Of a stretch of 64,000 nt of DNA, positions 1 to 25,409 are shown piece after piece; within the stretch, counting starts at the first letter, position 1; every line of letters begins with the position of its first letter. The notes beneath the pieces were generated by a model, which saw only the letters and a program-made list of their open reading frames with translations, was not told where the DNA came from and did not search any database. The translations under genes and the position numbers were made by a program. Location of the stretch: the NCBI RefSeq assembly GCF_040958095.1, contig NC_091173.1, positions 14,398,482 through 14,462,481 on the forward strand, read 5' to 3'. Source of the DNA: Procambarus clarkii (Eukaryota > Arthropoda > Malacostraca > Decapoda > Cambaridae).

Positions 1-462
1 ACTGCAGATGACATTTTGTAATGTAGTAATTTAGGTATTTTTATATTTATATTAATAATAACTATCTAACATTCTGCATAAATAATTCCTTGGTATTAAC
101 AGAACAAAAGTATCAAATACTTTTATGATGTCACAGTATTGAAGGAAATTGGTTTCCCAAAGTGTGACATTGTTGATTCAATTTGTTATTGTCATGTTTA
201 TTTGACAAATGATGAAATTTGAATTAAAATTTAGGTTAGAAGCCCTTCCTATATTCAGTACTTATACATAAGTCAACCTGTCTACTATCAGTGTATTTAC
301 AGATGGTTAATTACACTTAAATTCAAAGCAATTTGTAATTCCCTTCATCATTTGTTAGTGTTTTTTTACTATAAAAACAAAACTGAACTATGCAGTATGA
401 TGATATATTCAAATTGGGTTCATTTATTTTTGCCTACGAGACCGTGTATGTTCTCTCTACAG

Positions 463-13320
<12,858 letters not shown>

Positions 13321-16300
13321 AGATGAGTCAGGGTTTAGCTCCTTGCCTGAATGGAACATATTTGTTTTATCTTTCCACACTACATCACTGAGAGGAACGC
13401 ATCAAATATACATGTGTTGGGAGCATAATATGCTTGCGAAGGGGGATTAGGTAACAGACTTGTAAAAGAAAAAGGTTTTACCATTTTTACATTTAAATTT
13501 GTTATCCAAGGGCTCTTTGGTGATTTATTTTGATGCTGTGAAGATCTGGCAATATATGCAGTACCTGGATATACAGGATATTGCATATGAAGGTAATAAG
13601 AAGAGTCCATCTCAATCAGTAGGCTAGAAGTAGAGCAAGAATTCATTTAAATAAATCAAGATTTGTGTATATTAGCGAGATGGTATGTTTTGTTTTATTA
13701 AGCATGTCTGTGCAGTACTGAAATTGCTCATTCACCATATTTCTGCCTTCTTAATTATACCTCAGTGTTCTTGAAGTAAACATCCATTTCACATGCAAGC
13801 ATTAGACATTGTTATCAGATCTATGAATGCAGATTAAAGTCACTACTTGTCTACATTTACACATTTCTCATTAACATGAATAATGGCAATAGAGCCATAA
13901 TTAGATTTTACAATTAGATAACCAAAGGTATGACCATCAATCATGTTCATTACTGCAACGTTTCTTAATGTGGCACAAAATTTATATAAGAAATTCATGT
14001 CAAAATTGATATAATTTACTGTTGAAATTTGGTTAATTGAAGTTGACTTTATTTTGTAACTTGATCTGGAACAGTGATTATGTGAATATTTTTAGTATTT
14101 CCTTTGGTTATTATGGAATTGTAAATAGAATTGGTTATAAATTTAAAATTTTTGCTTAAATTTAAAGTTAACTTCCAATGTTGTGAAGATCCAGCATGCA
14201 GGAAACAGCAGGATTAGCAAGCTATTTCAGTCGAGTCATAAAAGTCTAATTTTTGTAATGCTTCTTTAAAACTGGGACTTGTAGATAGAAAAGGATTAAG
14301 TTGCCCCATCTCTGAAATATTGCAGTGTACTTGAAACTGTGTGATTGGTGAATATCATTTCTGCAAGTTTTTATTTTTTTTTAATTTGAGTGGGATTATC
14401 ATCACATGATTTAGATTTGTTATGAAATGAAGAGAATTTAATGATATATTCATATACAACATTTTTATGGTATAGTATAAAGTACAGCCTGTGTATGTGC
14501 AAATAATTCTTTTACATTTCCAAAATGGTACTTTTGTTTTTAATTTTATTCTTGTATTATATGAAGAATACCATTCATTGTGAGCAGTAAGACTTGGAAG
14601 ACAACCGATATTTAATGCCATATATATAGACTGTTAGTTTGAGTCCATTCTCAGAAGCTAGTACTTAGTAGAATGTCTATTTTTGTAATGGAAAATTTTA
14701 ATAGTAGAAAAGAAATTGTACTTTTATGGCTACTGTTCTTTTTTTAGGAACAATTTGCTTTATACCTGAGAACAAATTGAGGCAGAGATTTTTCCCTGTC
14801 AGAATATAAGATTTTGTGGAATATAGTTTGTTGTTTTTACTATTTAACATGATGTATTGGCCACCATATTTCAACATTCCCAACTAAGACGTGATAATGG
14901 ATAAATATTATCTACTCTCCCCGTACTGTACATTTGCCAACATTTCATTTTTGGCAAATTACACAGTACTTTATTTAAACTTGAGGCATGTGGCATATAT
15001 TTGTCACCCAAATCACAACATTCCACTTAACATACAGTTCATAGATTAGAGGAATTTGTGGTTAAGAGACCGGGTGAAATAAGTATTATACATATATTTT
15101 GTTCATATTTGCTCTTTATTGTTAAGGTAAGATTGTCTTGGTTATATAATAGAGCAAATTATAATGCAAAAGTTCATGTTGTTGCAAATAATTTGCGTTT
15201 TTCTTGGGAATAGTTTTGAAGCTGCACAGGACTATATACTAAAATGATTCACCTGTGACTAGAGAGTTTGCAGCTCCAGCTAAGCTGGGATATTTTTTGT
15301 TTGTGTGTGCGTATGTGTGTGTGTGTATAAAATCATATAATTTCTTCTTTTTCGTGCTTTATATTTAAATACAATATATTGTATATTAGTTTGTTATAAT
15401 AATGTTGGGTATGAGACTTATAACACGGCACAAATTTATTGTTGGTGATTTGTTCTCCCGTCATGCATGTTGCATCGTAATCTCTGTGATTTAAAAACTA
15501 AATAATCCTTTCATATTATTTGATACGGATATGTTGTGTCACAATCACTGGATAAAGTGTAAGCTGTTCATTTGGGTGATCATAGGTCATAATATGCATG
15601 AACAGGAGCCGATTCTTATTTTGATTTGCCGATTAATTTTAAGTGGTCACTGGTGGTGTGCAGTTTACATATATTCTCTATAATTAGTCAAAATAAGCAG
15701 CATCATTGGAAGGTGCTATATAATGAGTCGTAATAGAGTGCATATAGGTAAAATCAGTCAGTGCTAATTCTGTGTAATGATTTTTGACAGCACAAAAGCA
15801 TGAGGTACAATATGTAGATGCTAAATGCAAGATAATTTAACCATGTGCTAATTTTGTAATTTTACCACTCGATACTGAAATCAATTTCCTGAACATAAAT
15901 ATTTTTCTTTTTGCCTAAAACAAGGTACAGTACAGTTAGGTGTTGTTCTACCCAAGTAGAACCTGGTTTCAACAGAAGAACTTGTCTTTTCAGTCAAGCT
16001 CATAATTTAATTTTTGTGTGATATTTTGGTATAAATGTATGGGAATTGTGTGTTCTTTCATTTGCATTAATAAAAATATTAATGCAAAAATGGCAAAAAG
16101 ATTAAATGTTCAATTTGAATATATATCTCGGTTCTTTAGATGGCTCTATAAGCAATTATTCTACATAATTAACACATCACTGTGCAGTGCTTACCTTTAT
16201 GGCACACTGCTATAAACTCTCCCACAGTTTTTAAAACTTCCGTTTCCCATTTTCTGTAGTGCGGTTCTTACCCGTGTATGTATTATTTTTATCATGTTGC

Positions 16301-17170
16301 TTTACTCCTACAACTTTCCTCTGTGTTTACTTCTCTCATATTCTTATCTTTTCACACAAAATAAATCCAGTGGTAATTAATCCTTTTGTAATCCCCAAAA
16401 ATTGAGCCCTTATTATTTTTTTTTTACAGAGCTATATGGTGGCCTAAAGTAGGAAGCTATAATGTTGAACAAGTTTTGTTCCTTCCTTTCTGCTAAAATA
16501 TGGGTAAAGGTCACAAGATGATTATATATATATTATTTAATATCAAAATTCTTCCTCTTACATTTCTGTATTGCAGTATTTTATGATATTTATAATTTTA
16601 CATTGAACATTGCACCAATTTAACATAATTATCTACCATTCTCAAAATATTTTCAGTGTTAGAAGTGAGTGTGTGAATTAACACCAGTTATACATAGTAA
16701 AATAGTAACAATAAGGATTCAAGAGTTTGTCTATTATACTGTATTACAAGACATATGGTAGAAATGAAAAGTAAAATTAAGAAACATTTGTTATAGAACA
16801 GATTAGAATCTCAAGATGTGAACAAAACTTTAAATGTTTACAGTAAAGGACAAATTCTTCAGAAATCAAGAATTGATAAAATCAGAGATTAAAATCATAA
16901 GTGTTTAATAGGTTTTATGTCAATACAGTATTGTATTTTTAGATTACAATAAAATATACAGCAGTACTGAATGGCGTCATGTAATTTTTCTATAATTGTT
17001 GTATATATATATATTACTATGTCTCGTGGCAAAATTTCAAATATTACTTAAAAAGTAATGTAAGACTGGAACTACATATAAGCGGATGTGCTGTTCCCAG
17101 TGTTTGGTTGGTTAGAAGGATTTGCATGCAACTTCCCTCCCATGTACAAATGGAAATGGTTAAATCCTAA
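13321..17170. other. Downstream of GLG1: likely 3' UTR then AT-rich intergenic DNA
   Basis: No supported coding sequence. The stretch directly follows the GLG1 stop and is AT-rich. A candidate AATAAA poly(A) signal lies at 13650-13655, and further AATAAA words occur downstream (for example near 16067), so the 3' UTR length is undetermined. A short GT run lies near 15300-15330. Isolated short open frames here are not convincing. Confidence 0.4.
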
Positions 17171-17199
17171 GAGTTTTACTTGAGATATAAATCTGCCCT

Positions 17200-17620
17200 A
17201 TCATTGATAACGCAATTGGCAACCAGTGGAGAGAGATGGTTAGTTACTATGAATAACAAAACGTGTACAGTACTACATTTATGTTCTTTTCCCCATGGCC
17301 TTTTTCCAGTCACTGAAATAGGAAGTTGGGAAATGTCTCTGGCTAGTTTATGTATTGGCCACACAAGACTTACTCATGAGCACTTAATGGAATAGAAAGC
17401 TGCACCTTGGTGTTGGAACTGCCTTATTCCATTAATAGTCATTCGCCTCTTTTGTTTTTAGTATGTTCTGATTTTTAGGATCGGAAATTTTGGTTTCCAA
17501 ATTGGTTTCTTTACATCATCATGTGTCCCTCAACAAAATCTTTCATGAATCTGACTCCTTTAACATGGTATCTAACAATTCTCGATTCTTCTGTGACACA
17601 CAGTGCTATACAGTATTGAC
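17200..17620 (+). pseudogene. LINE RNase H / C-terminal fragment, relic
   Basis: The plus strand encodes LASLCIGHTRLTHEHLME, then a stop and a Cys-containing stretch (WCWNCLIPL). This matches the C-terminal motif L-R-I-G-H-T-R-L-T-x-x-H-L-M...C-x2-C seen intact at 63685-63800. DNA similarity continues upstream and downstream. Another diverged copy lies at 56740-56900. Confidence 0.7.
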
Positions 17621-19500
17621 ATACAGGCTTAGCACATTCTTATAATAATTACTTACTTGAGTCATTAAATGTCACTGCAATGATTAGATGAATGTTTATC
17701 CTGTATCTATTACATCATTTTCCTTTAGAATGTTGAGACAGTAATATCATCTCAAGGCATTTCTACAATTGAACATCATATAATTATGTATTTATATTTA
17801 TAATTAATATCTTAACTAAATTATTTAAATTAATAAATATTAATCTAAATATAATAATGTAATGTACTTATTCATGTATTTCATAATAAAGTACAGTATT
17901 ACCAAATTTTGTATCAGAGACATAATAAAGGAATTGTATTCATTCATTCAGGATATTTTTAGCATCTCGTACAACTTGTGAAAAAACATTGTAAAAATTT
18001 AAATGAAGTGCACAATAAATGCAAATGGCCTTAGGTAGATTGTTAGACCTGTGTGAATACCTGTGTGTGCAAGCTCTATGGTGGAGGTAAGAGCTGGTGT
18101 GAGAATTAGTGCTTAAATGAATAGTCTGAAATAAAATTGGGGGTTGTGGCATTGACAGGTAGAATTATGAGAAAGGGCTTAAGATACTGGCTAAAAAATA
18201 GTCTTCAAGTGAATACTGTACAGCAATATGAAGTGTTAGGGAATGTGATAAACTTTTGGGTGGTGCTGAAGTGTGAAAGTAACAGGAATTTTCTTTATTG
18301 AATGGATTTGCAGTAGGGTAAATATTTAGTGTCAACAACATTTCGCTTGGTAACTTTTTCAGATTTAAAGAAACTCTTCAGCAAATGAATTATCTGTAAT
18401 AAAGCCTTACCCTTGCTGGGGTGTCATTTTACCAAAGACTTTGAGAGGACAAGAAGGTATTTAAGGTACTCCTGCATCCATAGTGAGAAGGCATTTGGAG
18501 GCCCTTTTGTGAACTTGGAGGAGTAGAACAATCTGCCCAACGTGAATGATGTGCAGGTGTCTTTAACTGGTGTTTCTTACAACACTTGTCAGTAATTCCT
18601 GCCCTTTATCCATGAAATTACTTTCTTGCAGGATAGCCCAATTTGCTTATTCTCTCCATATCTTGCCATCTTATTATGTCTGGAACTGTTCTTCCTTGAG
18701 GGGTGTCATTTGTTAAATATTCCCTAGATATCTCAAATGCCATAAAGTGTTCAGTACTCTTAAGAAACACTTAAAGCAGTTGTATTGCCTGCATGGTTAA
18801 CTATGAACAACTTATCTCTTACCCAAAGTCATTTAAGCACTGAATTTTAAATAAAAATTATTGATAATATAGTACATATTTCTGGCAAAAAAATTTGTTT
18901 TGGTTTAAAGATATTTAAATTAAAACAATTTTTGTCAAAAATACAAATACTGTTCTAAATGAAGGAAAGTATATTACATGTACAAAATATTTCATTGTTA
19001 AAATATCTATGATATACATTAATGTGTTTGTAAGACATCTGTGCCCTACCTTTTTTTGTGCCTTGACTTTGACCCATGAATTTAAAACTTGATACAGTGC
19101 TACTGTATGAAACATTTTTGTATTATCCATTTTTTAAATCTATACAATATTAATTCATTACAGATTTATTTCGTAAAGATGAAACTAATCGTTCTGATAT
19201 ACAAACATTGACCTTCAACTAATACAGTACTGTACTTGCGTTCGGTACAGTATAAGGCTTCTAATTTCTTAATAGTGTTTGCAATAGACATTTTTGTAGG
19301 TTGGGTTACTATTCATTCATTCAGGTTTAATATATCTTAAACAAGCATTCTAAGCTTAACATAAAATTCAAAAGTTAAATGTTCTACATAAATGCACTCT
19401 TACTAAAGCCTATAGTTCAAATTCAGTTGCTATCTCTGTTTTATCTAGGATTACTTACATAAAAACATTTTCACTGCTGCACTATGAAGTTTATCAGAAT
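17620..19500. other. AT-rich intergenic DNA, no gene seen
   Basis: No open frame with recognisable content and no clear repeat. AT-rich with scattered TACAGTA/TACTGTA words. Confidence 0.4.
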
Positions 19501-19689
19501 TTATACTAATAATGTTATGAAAATGAGAGCGCAGTGCAATAGTTGACTAATCAAGGAAAATAATAACTCACAATTTTGGAAACATGCAGAAACGGAGATA
19601 CTATATTTCGATCCCAACCCAGGATCCTCTTTAGCAGAGAGCAAGAATGATGCTGATGCTGCTGTTACGGCATCGTCAGGTGTCCTGGA

Positions 19690-19860
19690 GAGGAGGGATG
19701 TTATAAGCAATAGGTAATAACTTTGTCAATCCTCCTTTGTGGTTGTACAGTAATTGACTCTCGCAGTACCCTCATGGGCACTGCGAAAGCAACTTTCAGT
19801 GCGTGGTGGAAATTGACTCTAGGGTCCTTTTCGTCATCAAACTACTGTAATGTTATTAAT
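19690..19860 (+). pseudogene. Possible LINE RNase H fragment
   Basis: The plus strand reads VIDSRSTLMG, resembling the V-D-S-R-S-A-L-M-A-L segment of the LINE RNase H domain near 63335-63375. DNA around 19620-19660, read on the other strand, has a GATGCTG-rich stretch. The match is short, so this is tentative. Confidence 0.35.
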
Positions 19861-19869
19861 TTGGTAGAA

Positions 19870-21130
19870 GCTAATTATTTTACTATTTAGTTATTGTTTT
19901 TAATGTTTTTTTCATGGTACTCTTTATTTAGAAAGAACTGATGTTTGTATTAAAAAGTAATAAAAAATGAGAAACCTTCTCCCAACTTCAAACATATATA
20001 TATACAGTATATAAATATGTTGCATAGTTATGATTATTGCTTGTACTTAACAATTTGTCTTGGGGAAAACACAGCTTGATTTTTGGCCGCTTGCGCCATA
20101 TGTTCTAATTGAAAATTGAGACAGCTGGAAGGTGTTTTTTCTTACTATGATTGCAGTTTAAAATGCAATATCATCATCTTATTCTTTGGCTGCATTTTGA
20201 CCCTAATTAAGGATATAAAAAAAATGGTGTTGGTCGATCACAGACCCAAATTCCGTGTGCTTTATGTACTCCTATTGAAACATAGATATATATATGTAAT
20301 GGTATGAGATATATGAATGAGATTATATAATTAAGCACCCCTATAACTCTAGCACTTCTTAAACACTGTATAATGATGTCATTTACAATATATGATCAAT
20401 ACAGTGCAATATTTTATTACTAGTACACTATTGAGTGTCGTTCTCGCATACAAAGACCCACGCTCGTTAATCCAGCTGCCCAACCCCCTGTTTATGAATG
20501 AAAAGCGTTTTACACACGACTCACAACTGATGACATCCGAACACTTCCGGAACAAGTGCTTCGTTCATGTCCTCTGTTCGAACCACAATTCTATAAATGC
20601 TTTACCCACGTACTACAAATACAAATAATCGCCAATAGAACCTAAACACCTAACCTATGCCTATATATGCACAATATGCTAATAAATTATAATAATAATT
20701 TATATTTGAGAAAATTCTCATTTTGAATGAAAAGTACAGTATGTTAAAATTTATGAATGTATCTGGGATCGACTGCTGGATGTAATAGACTTGAGTCGAG
20801 GACGGGTTGCATAAAGGTATACAGTATATAAAAAAAACTATCAGGAATAACACTACAAACAAGCCATAAGGACTGATTTCAAGCTAAACCAAAATTGAAA
20901 TCCTCTACTATATATATTAATCCATACCACTTCTTTTAAAGGTTTAATATAGTATTAACAAGGGGCAAAAACTTTATGCTTCTCTAGCCACACTTTACTA
21001 TACAAAAGGAGATACATTTTCACCCATGAAATCACACACCTCTCTTAGCCATACAGTGCCGTATATACTAAGATAGCACTACAGTTCAAAAGTTATTGGA
21101 AGAAATCGTTAGAAATAATGCGGTAACTTT
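19870..21130. other. Intergenic DNA, probable repeat at 20430-20700
   Basis: Mostly AT-rich without coding signal. The segment at about 20430-20700 is richer in CpG and reads like an old interspersed repeat (CCTAAACACCTAACCTATGC near the end), but no second copy was found here. Confidence 0.3.
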
Positions 21131-21206
21131 GTGAGAAGCTGCTGGTTTCTTGGTCACGTGGGTGCTACTAAAGATGGTAGACTACAGGTAAATATAGGTA
21201 GATACA

Positions 21207-21208
<2 letters not shown>

Positions 21209-21286
<78 letters not shown>

Positions 21287-21299
21287 ATATGTATTTATG

Positions 21300-21394
<95 letters not shown>
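21209..21394. repeat. (TA)n array with GTATATGTAT interruption
   Basis: About 185 bp of TA dinucleotides with a TATG/GTAT-rich middle (21274-21312) and TATGCATATGCATA at the right end. Open frames across it on both strands are Tyr/Ile/His repeats and not genes. Confidence 0.96.
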
Positions 21395-21397
<3 letters not shown>

Positions 21398-21959
21398 TAT
21401 GCATATGCAATTGACGACCACGAAACATTGATCATTTGTATGCGGAAAATCCACAGAGAAATGGGAAAGGGAGCTGAACGTTTCGGCCGACCAAGGCAGT
21501 TGTCAACACCATACTAAGAGAAATAGACACGAGGGTGGAGGCCACCACTGGATCCTGATCACCCATCCCCTGGGAAAGAATTAACCAGAAACAAGTATAG
21601 ACTAGCTTAGAATGGTCAAAAGGATTAAGCAGTAGGAGAATAGGTATAAAAGATGAAAGAAAAAGCCTCATTGAACACACAGATAATATATGATTATAAT
21701 ATTGTTATGAGACATTGTAATTCTCCCTATCAGAGTTTTTTCTTAAACTGTTGTGCAACATTGTAACTTAAAACTAGGTAAAGTTTATACATACCAGTAT
21801 TAACATTGAGAAAATTTGGACACTGACTGATTAGGGCAGACTAAATTAAATTCCGTTCCACAAAACCATTACAATTGGTAATGCTTTGCACACACATACA
21901 TACAGACATGCAGAAAGATCAATAGATAATGAAAAAACTGAGAATACAATCGGTGAGTG

Positions 21960-22097
21960 ATTTTGAATTTGGCGGCATGGAGTAGTTTGGTGGGTGGCCA
22001 AGGGCGGCGCTGCTGCAAGTAAACAAGAAGACCCAAATTCCAGCAGGGCTTGTCATCAGTCATCGCTTATTTACCTCTCCCAGATTCACTCGGCCAG
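21960..22097 (+). promoter_or_regulatory. Candidate 5' exon/promoter region upstream of AKAP17A
   Basis: A short GC- and CpG-richer island in AT-rich DNA (GGCGGCATGG, GGGCGGCGCTGCTGC) followed by CACTCGGCCAG|GTATAG, a plausible splice donor at 22098. The AKAP17A coding sequence starts 5 bp inside an exon opening at 25405, so at least one upstream non-coding exon must exist; this is one candidate. No transcript evidence. Confidence 0.25.
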
Positions 22098-22099
22098 GT

Positions 22100-23110
22100 A
22101 TAGCATTGAGGGTCGGCTATTATCTTAGTCAAGGCTGCTTAGGCTCTACGGTCGTCTGATTTAGTATAATTTACGTATATTTGAACACAAACACCAGTCC
22201 CTCCAGATCCTCCAGCACTAAAGTTTTTATTTTTTTTATTTTTATAGTTATAATTCAGAAATTTGATATACTCTTCTGTAGAGAATGTCAGATATATTTG
22301 ATATACTCTTTTGAAGTATATCTGGAGTATATGAACTGGAGAAACCAGATTGACCAGGCAGTGGAGTGGTTGGCTGCCACTTATGACTTAAATACTAACT
22401 AATATGTATTGTGCTTTGGATACCAACCAGGTGAAGGCTGGATGCTGACCTAAAAACAGGTTTCGAGATAAAGATATGTAGACAATCAGTATAGCATCAC
22501 ACAGGTGAAAAGCACGTCATACTCGCTGATATAGTCTGCTGTACTTGTATTTCATGTTATGAGGAATATGCTTGTAAGTAAAGAGAATATCTACACATAA
22601 GGGATATGGTCAGATGTCATATTTTGACATATTTTGACAAGGCTTGTTTTCTAATGTATTGGCATAGTTTAGGGTCATTTGAGTTAGGTTAGGTTGGTAA
22701 GTTTTTGTAGGTTTTAAGATTTATTGATAGACCATATTGGGTACAATGTAACTTTTATACCAATATACAGGCAGATGGGACAGGAGCATCCAATAAGTGT
22801 GCAGACATTAGAAATGTTAGTGATGTCGCATACTGTGTCTTGTGCACACTATAAAACAAACTTTTATTCCTTATTTTCATTAGGAATATTGTTGTTTGGT
22901 TATTGTTGTTGTTATTATTGTTATTATTGTTATTAAGAGCAGTGAGGGGGGCTAACTCCTATGTGCCCTGTCAGTGTGAATTTGGAGAAGACAGTAAGTA
23001 TAGTCCCCTAGTGGAGGAATACAAGTCACCAGGATAGTTAAAGTCACACCTCATAAACGTTGATGTAGTCTTGTAGAGATTTATGAAGCTAAACATGTTT
23101 TGTAGGGCTG
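22100..23110. other. Intergenic or first-intron DNA, no gene seen
   Basis: AT-rich with a TTATTG-type simple repeat at about 22900-22936 and a short TTAGGTTAGGTT run near 22685. No coding signal. Confidence 0.35.
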
Positions 23111-23539
23111 CGTAGTGTTTCTTCGTCACGAAGTGCGAGGGGGGGGGGATATGAAGGTTAAGCGGGTTAGTGCGAAGGTAAGTTTTAGCAGAGTAAAAAC
23201 ATGGGCAGTAAAGGTGGAAGTGTACTGTGTTTGCTTCTTACTGTGGGCACCACCAGCAGGTAGGAGAGGCAGTCATCCGATGACAGAGGAGATAGCTTGG
23301 GAGGTATGTATGGCCTATGCATAACCATGCAGGACAAACATTAAATATTTGGGTGTGGTGTTGGATCATGGGCTGTGAAATACATCAGAATGGAGGTTTA
23401 TGCATCAGAATGAAGGCTGGTAACCTTCATGTCTGAAGTAGAGGTTGTAACTCAGACTGTTAAAGAGAAGAACAAGCTTTCTTGCGAGGTGGCAGTCTTT
23501 CATTTTCGTCTAGAGGGAGGGTGTCTAGAGAGGTTAATG

Positions 23540-23830
23540 AATGTACTTTGGCTGCTGCTCAATCTGCAGTTTTGTTCCCTCTGATTCTTACATAAGAGGG
23601 GACCCACTGATGGTGAAGATGCCAACCCGTTTTGTGGTAATGTCTAAGGCACTCCGGATGTTCCTGACAAGTTGCCCAAAACTTTATGGTCTGCAAAAAG
23701 TGACAAGGAGAAGAGCTGTCTTGGAGTCTACAAACATCACCACATCTCGGGGGCAAGTGACTTGATGTATAAGAGCATAATAAATGGCGCATGGTTTCCC
23801 AGCTAGGCTGGAATGACCAGAGGAGAGTTT
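23540..23830 (-). pseudogene. LINE RNase H domain fragment, relic
   Basis: The minus strand encodes HHQWVPSYVRIRGNKTAD, close to the signature H-x-x-W-V-P-S-H-V-G-I-x-G-N-E-x-A-D of the RNase H domain in Jockey/I-type LINEs. Upstream it carries a decayed SLRHY/CLRHY-type stretch. About 90 residues remain open; the rest of the element is absent. Confidence 0.75.
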
Positions 23831-24387
23831 CCAATTTTGACAGAAGGAAAGCGAATCAAAGTACAGTATGCCGCAGCTGTAGGTGATTGGAGTGAGAGTG
23901 TATGTGACCCATCTGTATATACTTTTGAAGAATATTGAATATCACACCTGGCATAGTTCTAAGAATAATGTGGAGGTTAAATCTGAGATCTTCGCCTTAG
24001 GTGCCGGGGTTAAAAGTAACCTGGTGTCCACACATATAGTGCCCCCCCCCCACCCCCACCCCTCCCAAGAAGGGAAAGGCGTGACATAGGATATGGCATA
24101 ACTTGCTTAGGAGTGAGTTGCAGTGCTCCTAGTGCCTCATACATTCTTGGAAAGAAGGTAGAGCGTGTTCGTCATGTATGTAAATCTTCAGCAGCATCCC
24201 ACGTTGTACCTCTCTACAGACCAAATAGTAGATGGTTTGTTGGGAGGGAGTTTATCCATGAAAGTATCTTGTAGTTTTCTTGGAGATGTACGTATCAGAG
24301 TGACAGTACTCCTAACTTTGCAGATAGGTAATAGGGAAAGAAGCAAGCACCCCAAGGGCTATATAGATGTGGTTATGTTAGGTTTGT

Positions 24388-24600
24388 TTAAAGAGTAGCA
24401 ATGCTGACCACTTCTGACCACTTGTAGAGTTCATGTAGATCTCTCTGTAAGGCTTTAATATCATTATCATTTCCCACTTTAACATAAATCTTTGTGTCAT
24501 CTGCAAATTTGATGATGTGGTTTGTACTATTCTCATCTATGACATTGATGTACCTGACAAAAAGGGTAGGTCCCAAAATGGACCCCCTATGTTGACAATT
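24388..24600 (-). pseudogene. LINE reverse transcriptase palm fragment, relic
   Basis: The minus strand encodes GSILGPTLFVRYINVI, then FADDTKIYV about a dozen residues on. These are the G-S-x-L-G-P-x-L-F...Y-I-N and F-A-D-D motifs of non-LTR reverse transcriptases; the two catalytic Asp are kept. Only ~70 residues are open and flanks are unrelated, so it is a fragment. Confidence 0.78.
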
Positions 24601-25409
24601 TCTGTGGTGCTGCACATGCATTACTCAGTTCACCCCTATGCCACACAGGCTGGCTTCAAGCCATTGGTTTTAAATGAGGATTGGACACCAAACCTTTACT
24701 ATTTGTACTTATTCAACCAGCAATAATTGGGAACCTGGTTATAAAGCAGTTTGCAAATCATGTTTCAGAGAAAACGAGTATACCTAAATTAAACTGTGTA
24801 AGAACGAATTAAATGTAACAATATCAACATGTTCAACCCAAAAATTGCATTGAAGCATGTTTGCTAGCATTGTGGTATCAGTACTGATGATTACTTTATT
24901 AGATCTGCTCTTGGATACCTTTTTGAACTCTGTTGCTATGAATAAGAAATGGTTTTGGCACTGATTTTAAAACCTAACCTAATATAACTCAACATAATTG
25001 GTATCAGGTTATATGACATCCTTACTACTTCCTCTCCTAACATCTGCTGACTTACCTTGGTCTTCAAGACACGTCCCCTCATGCACTGTATTTTGATGGG
25101 TCGCAGCAGTGCTTTTGGACAATTTGCCCAACTTCTCATTCATTGCCTTCTTATATGCTACATTATTAATTAGATACTATTTTAATAATATAGTATTTTG
25201 AACGGTTAATTTTGAAAATAAATAAAACATAAGTGACATTTCTATTCGCATTCATAACTTTATAGTGCATTCCATTTTTCTTCTTCTGTGATGCTTAAAA
25301 AAAAATTCAAATGTTTCTGGTGTATTTGGGTACAATACAGTTTGTACTTAGTTTCCATCTATGTTCCTTTGTATTGGTCACATATCCTTACCTTATTTTT
25401 GCAGACAAA

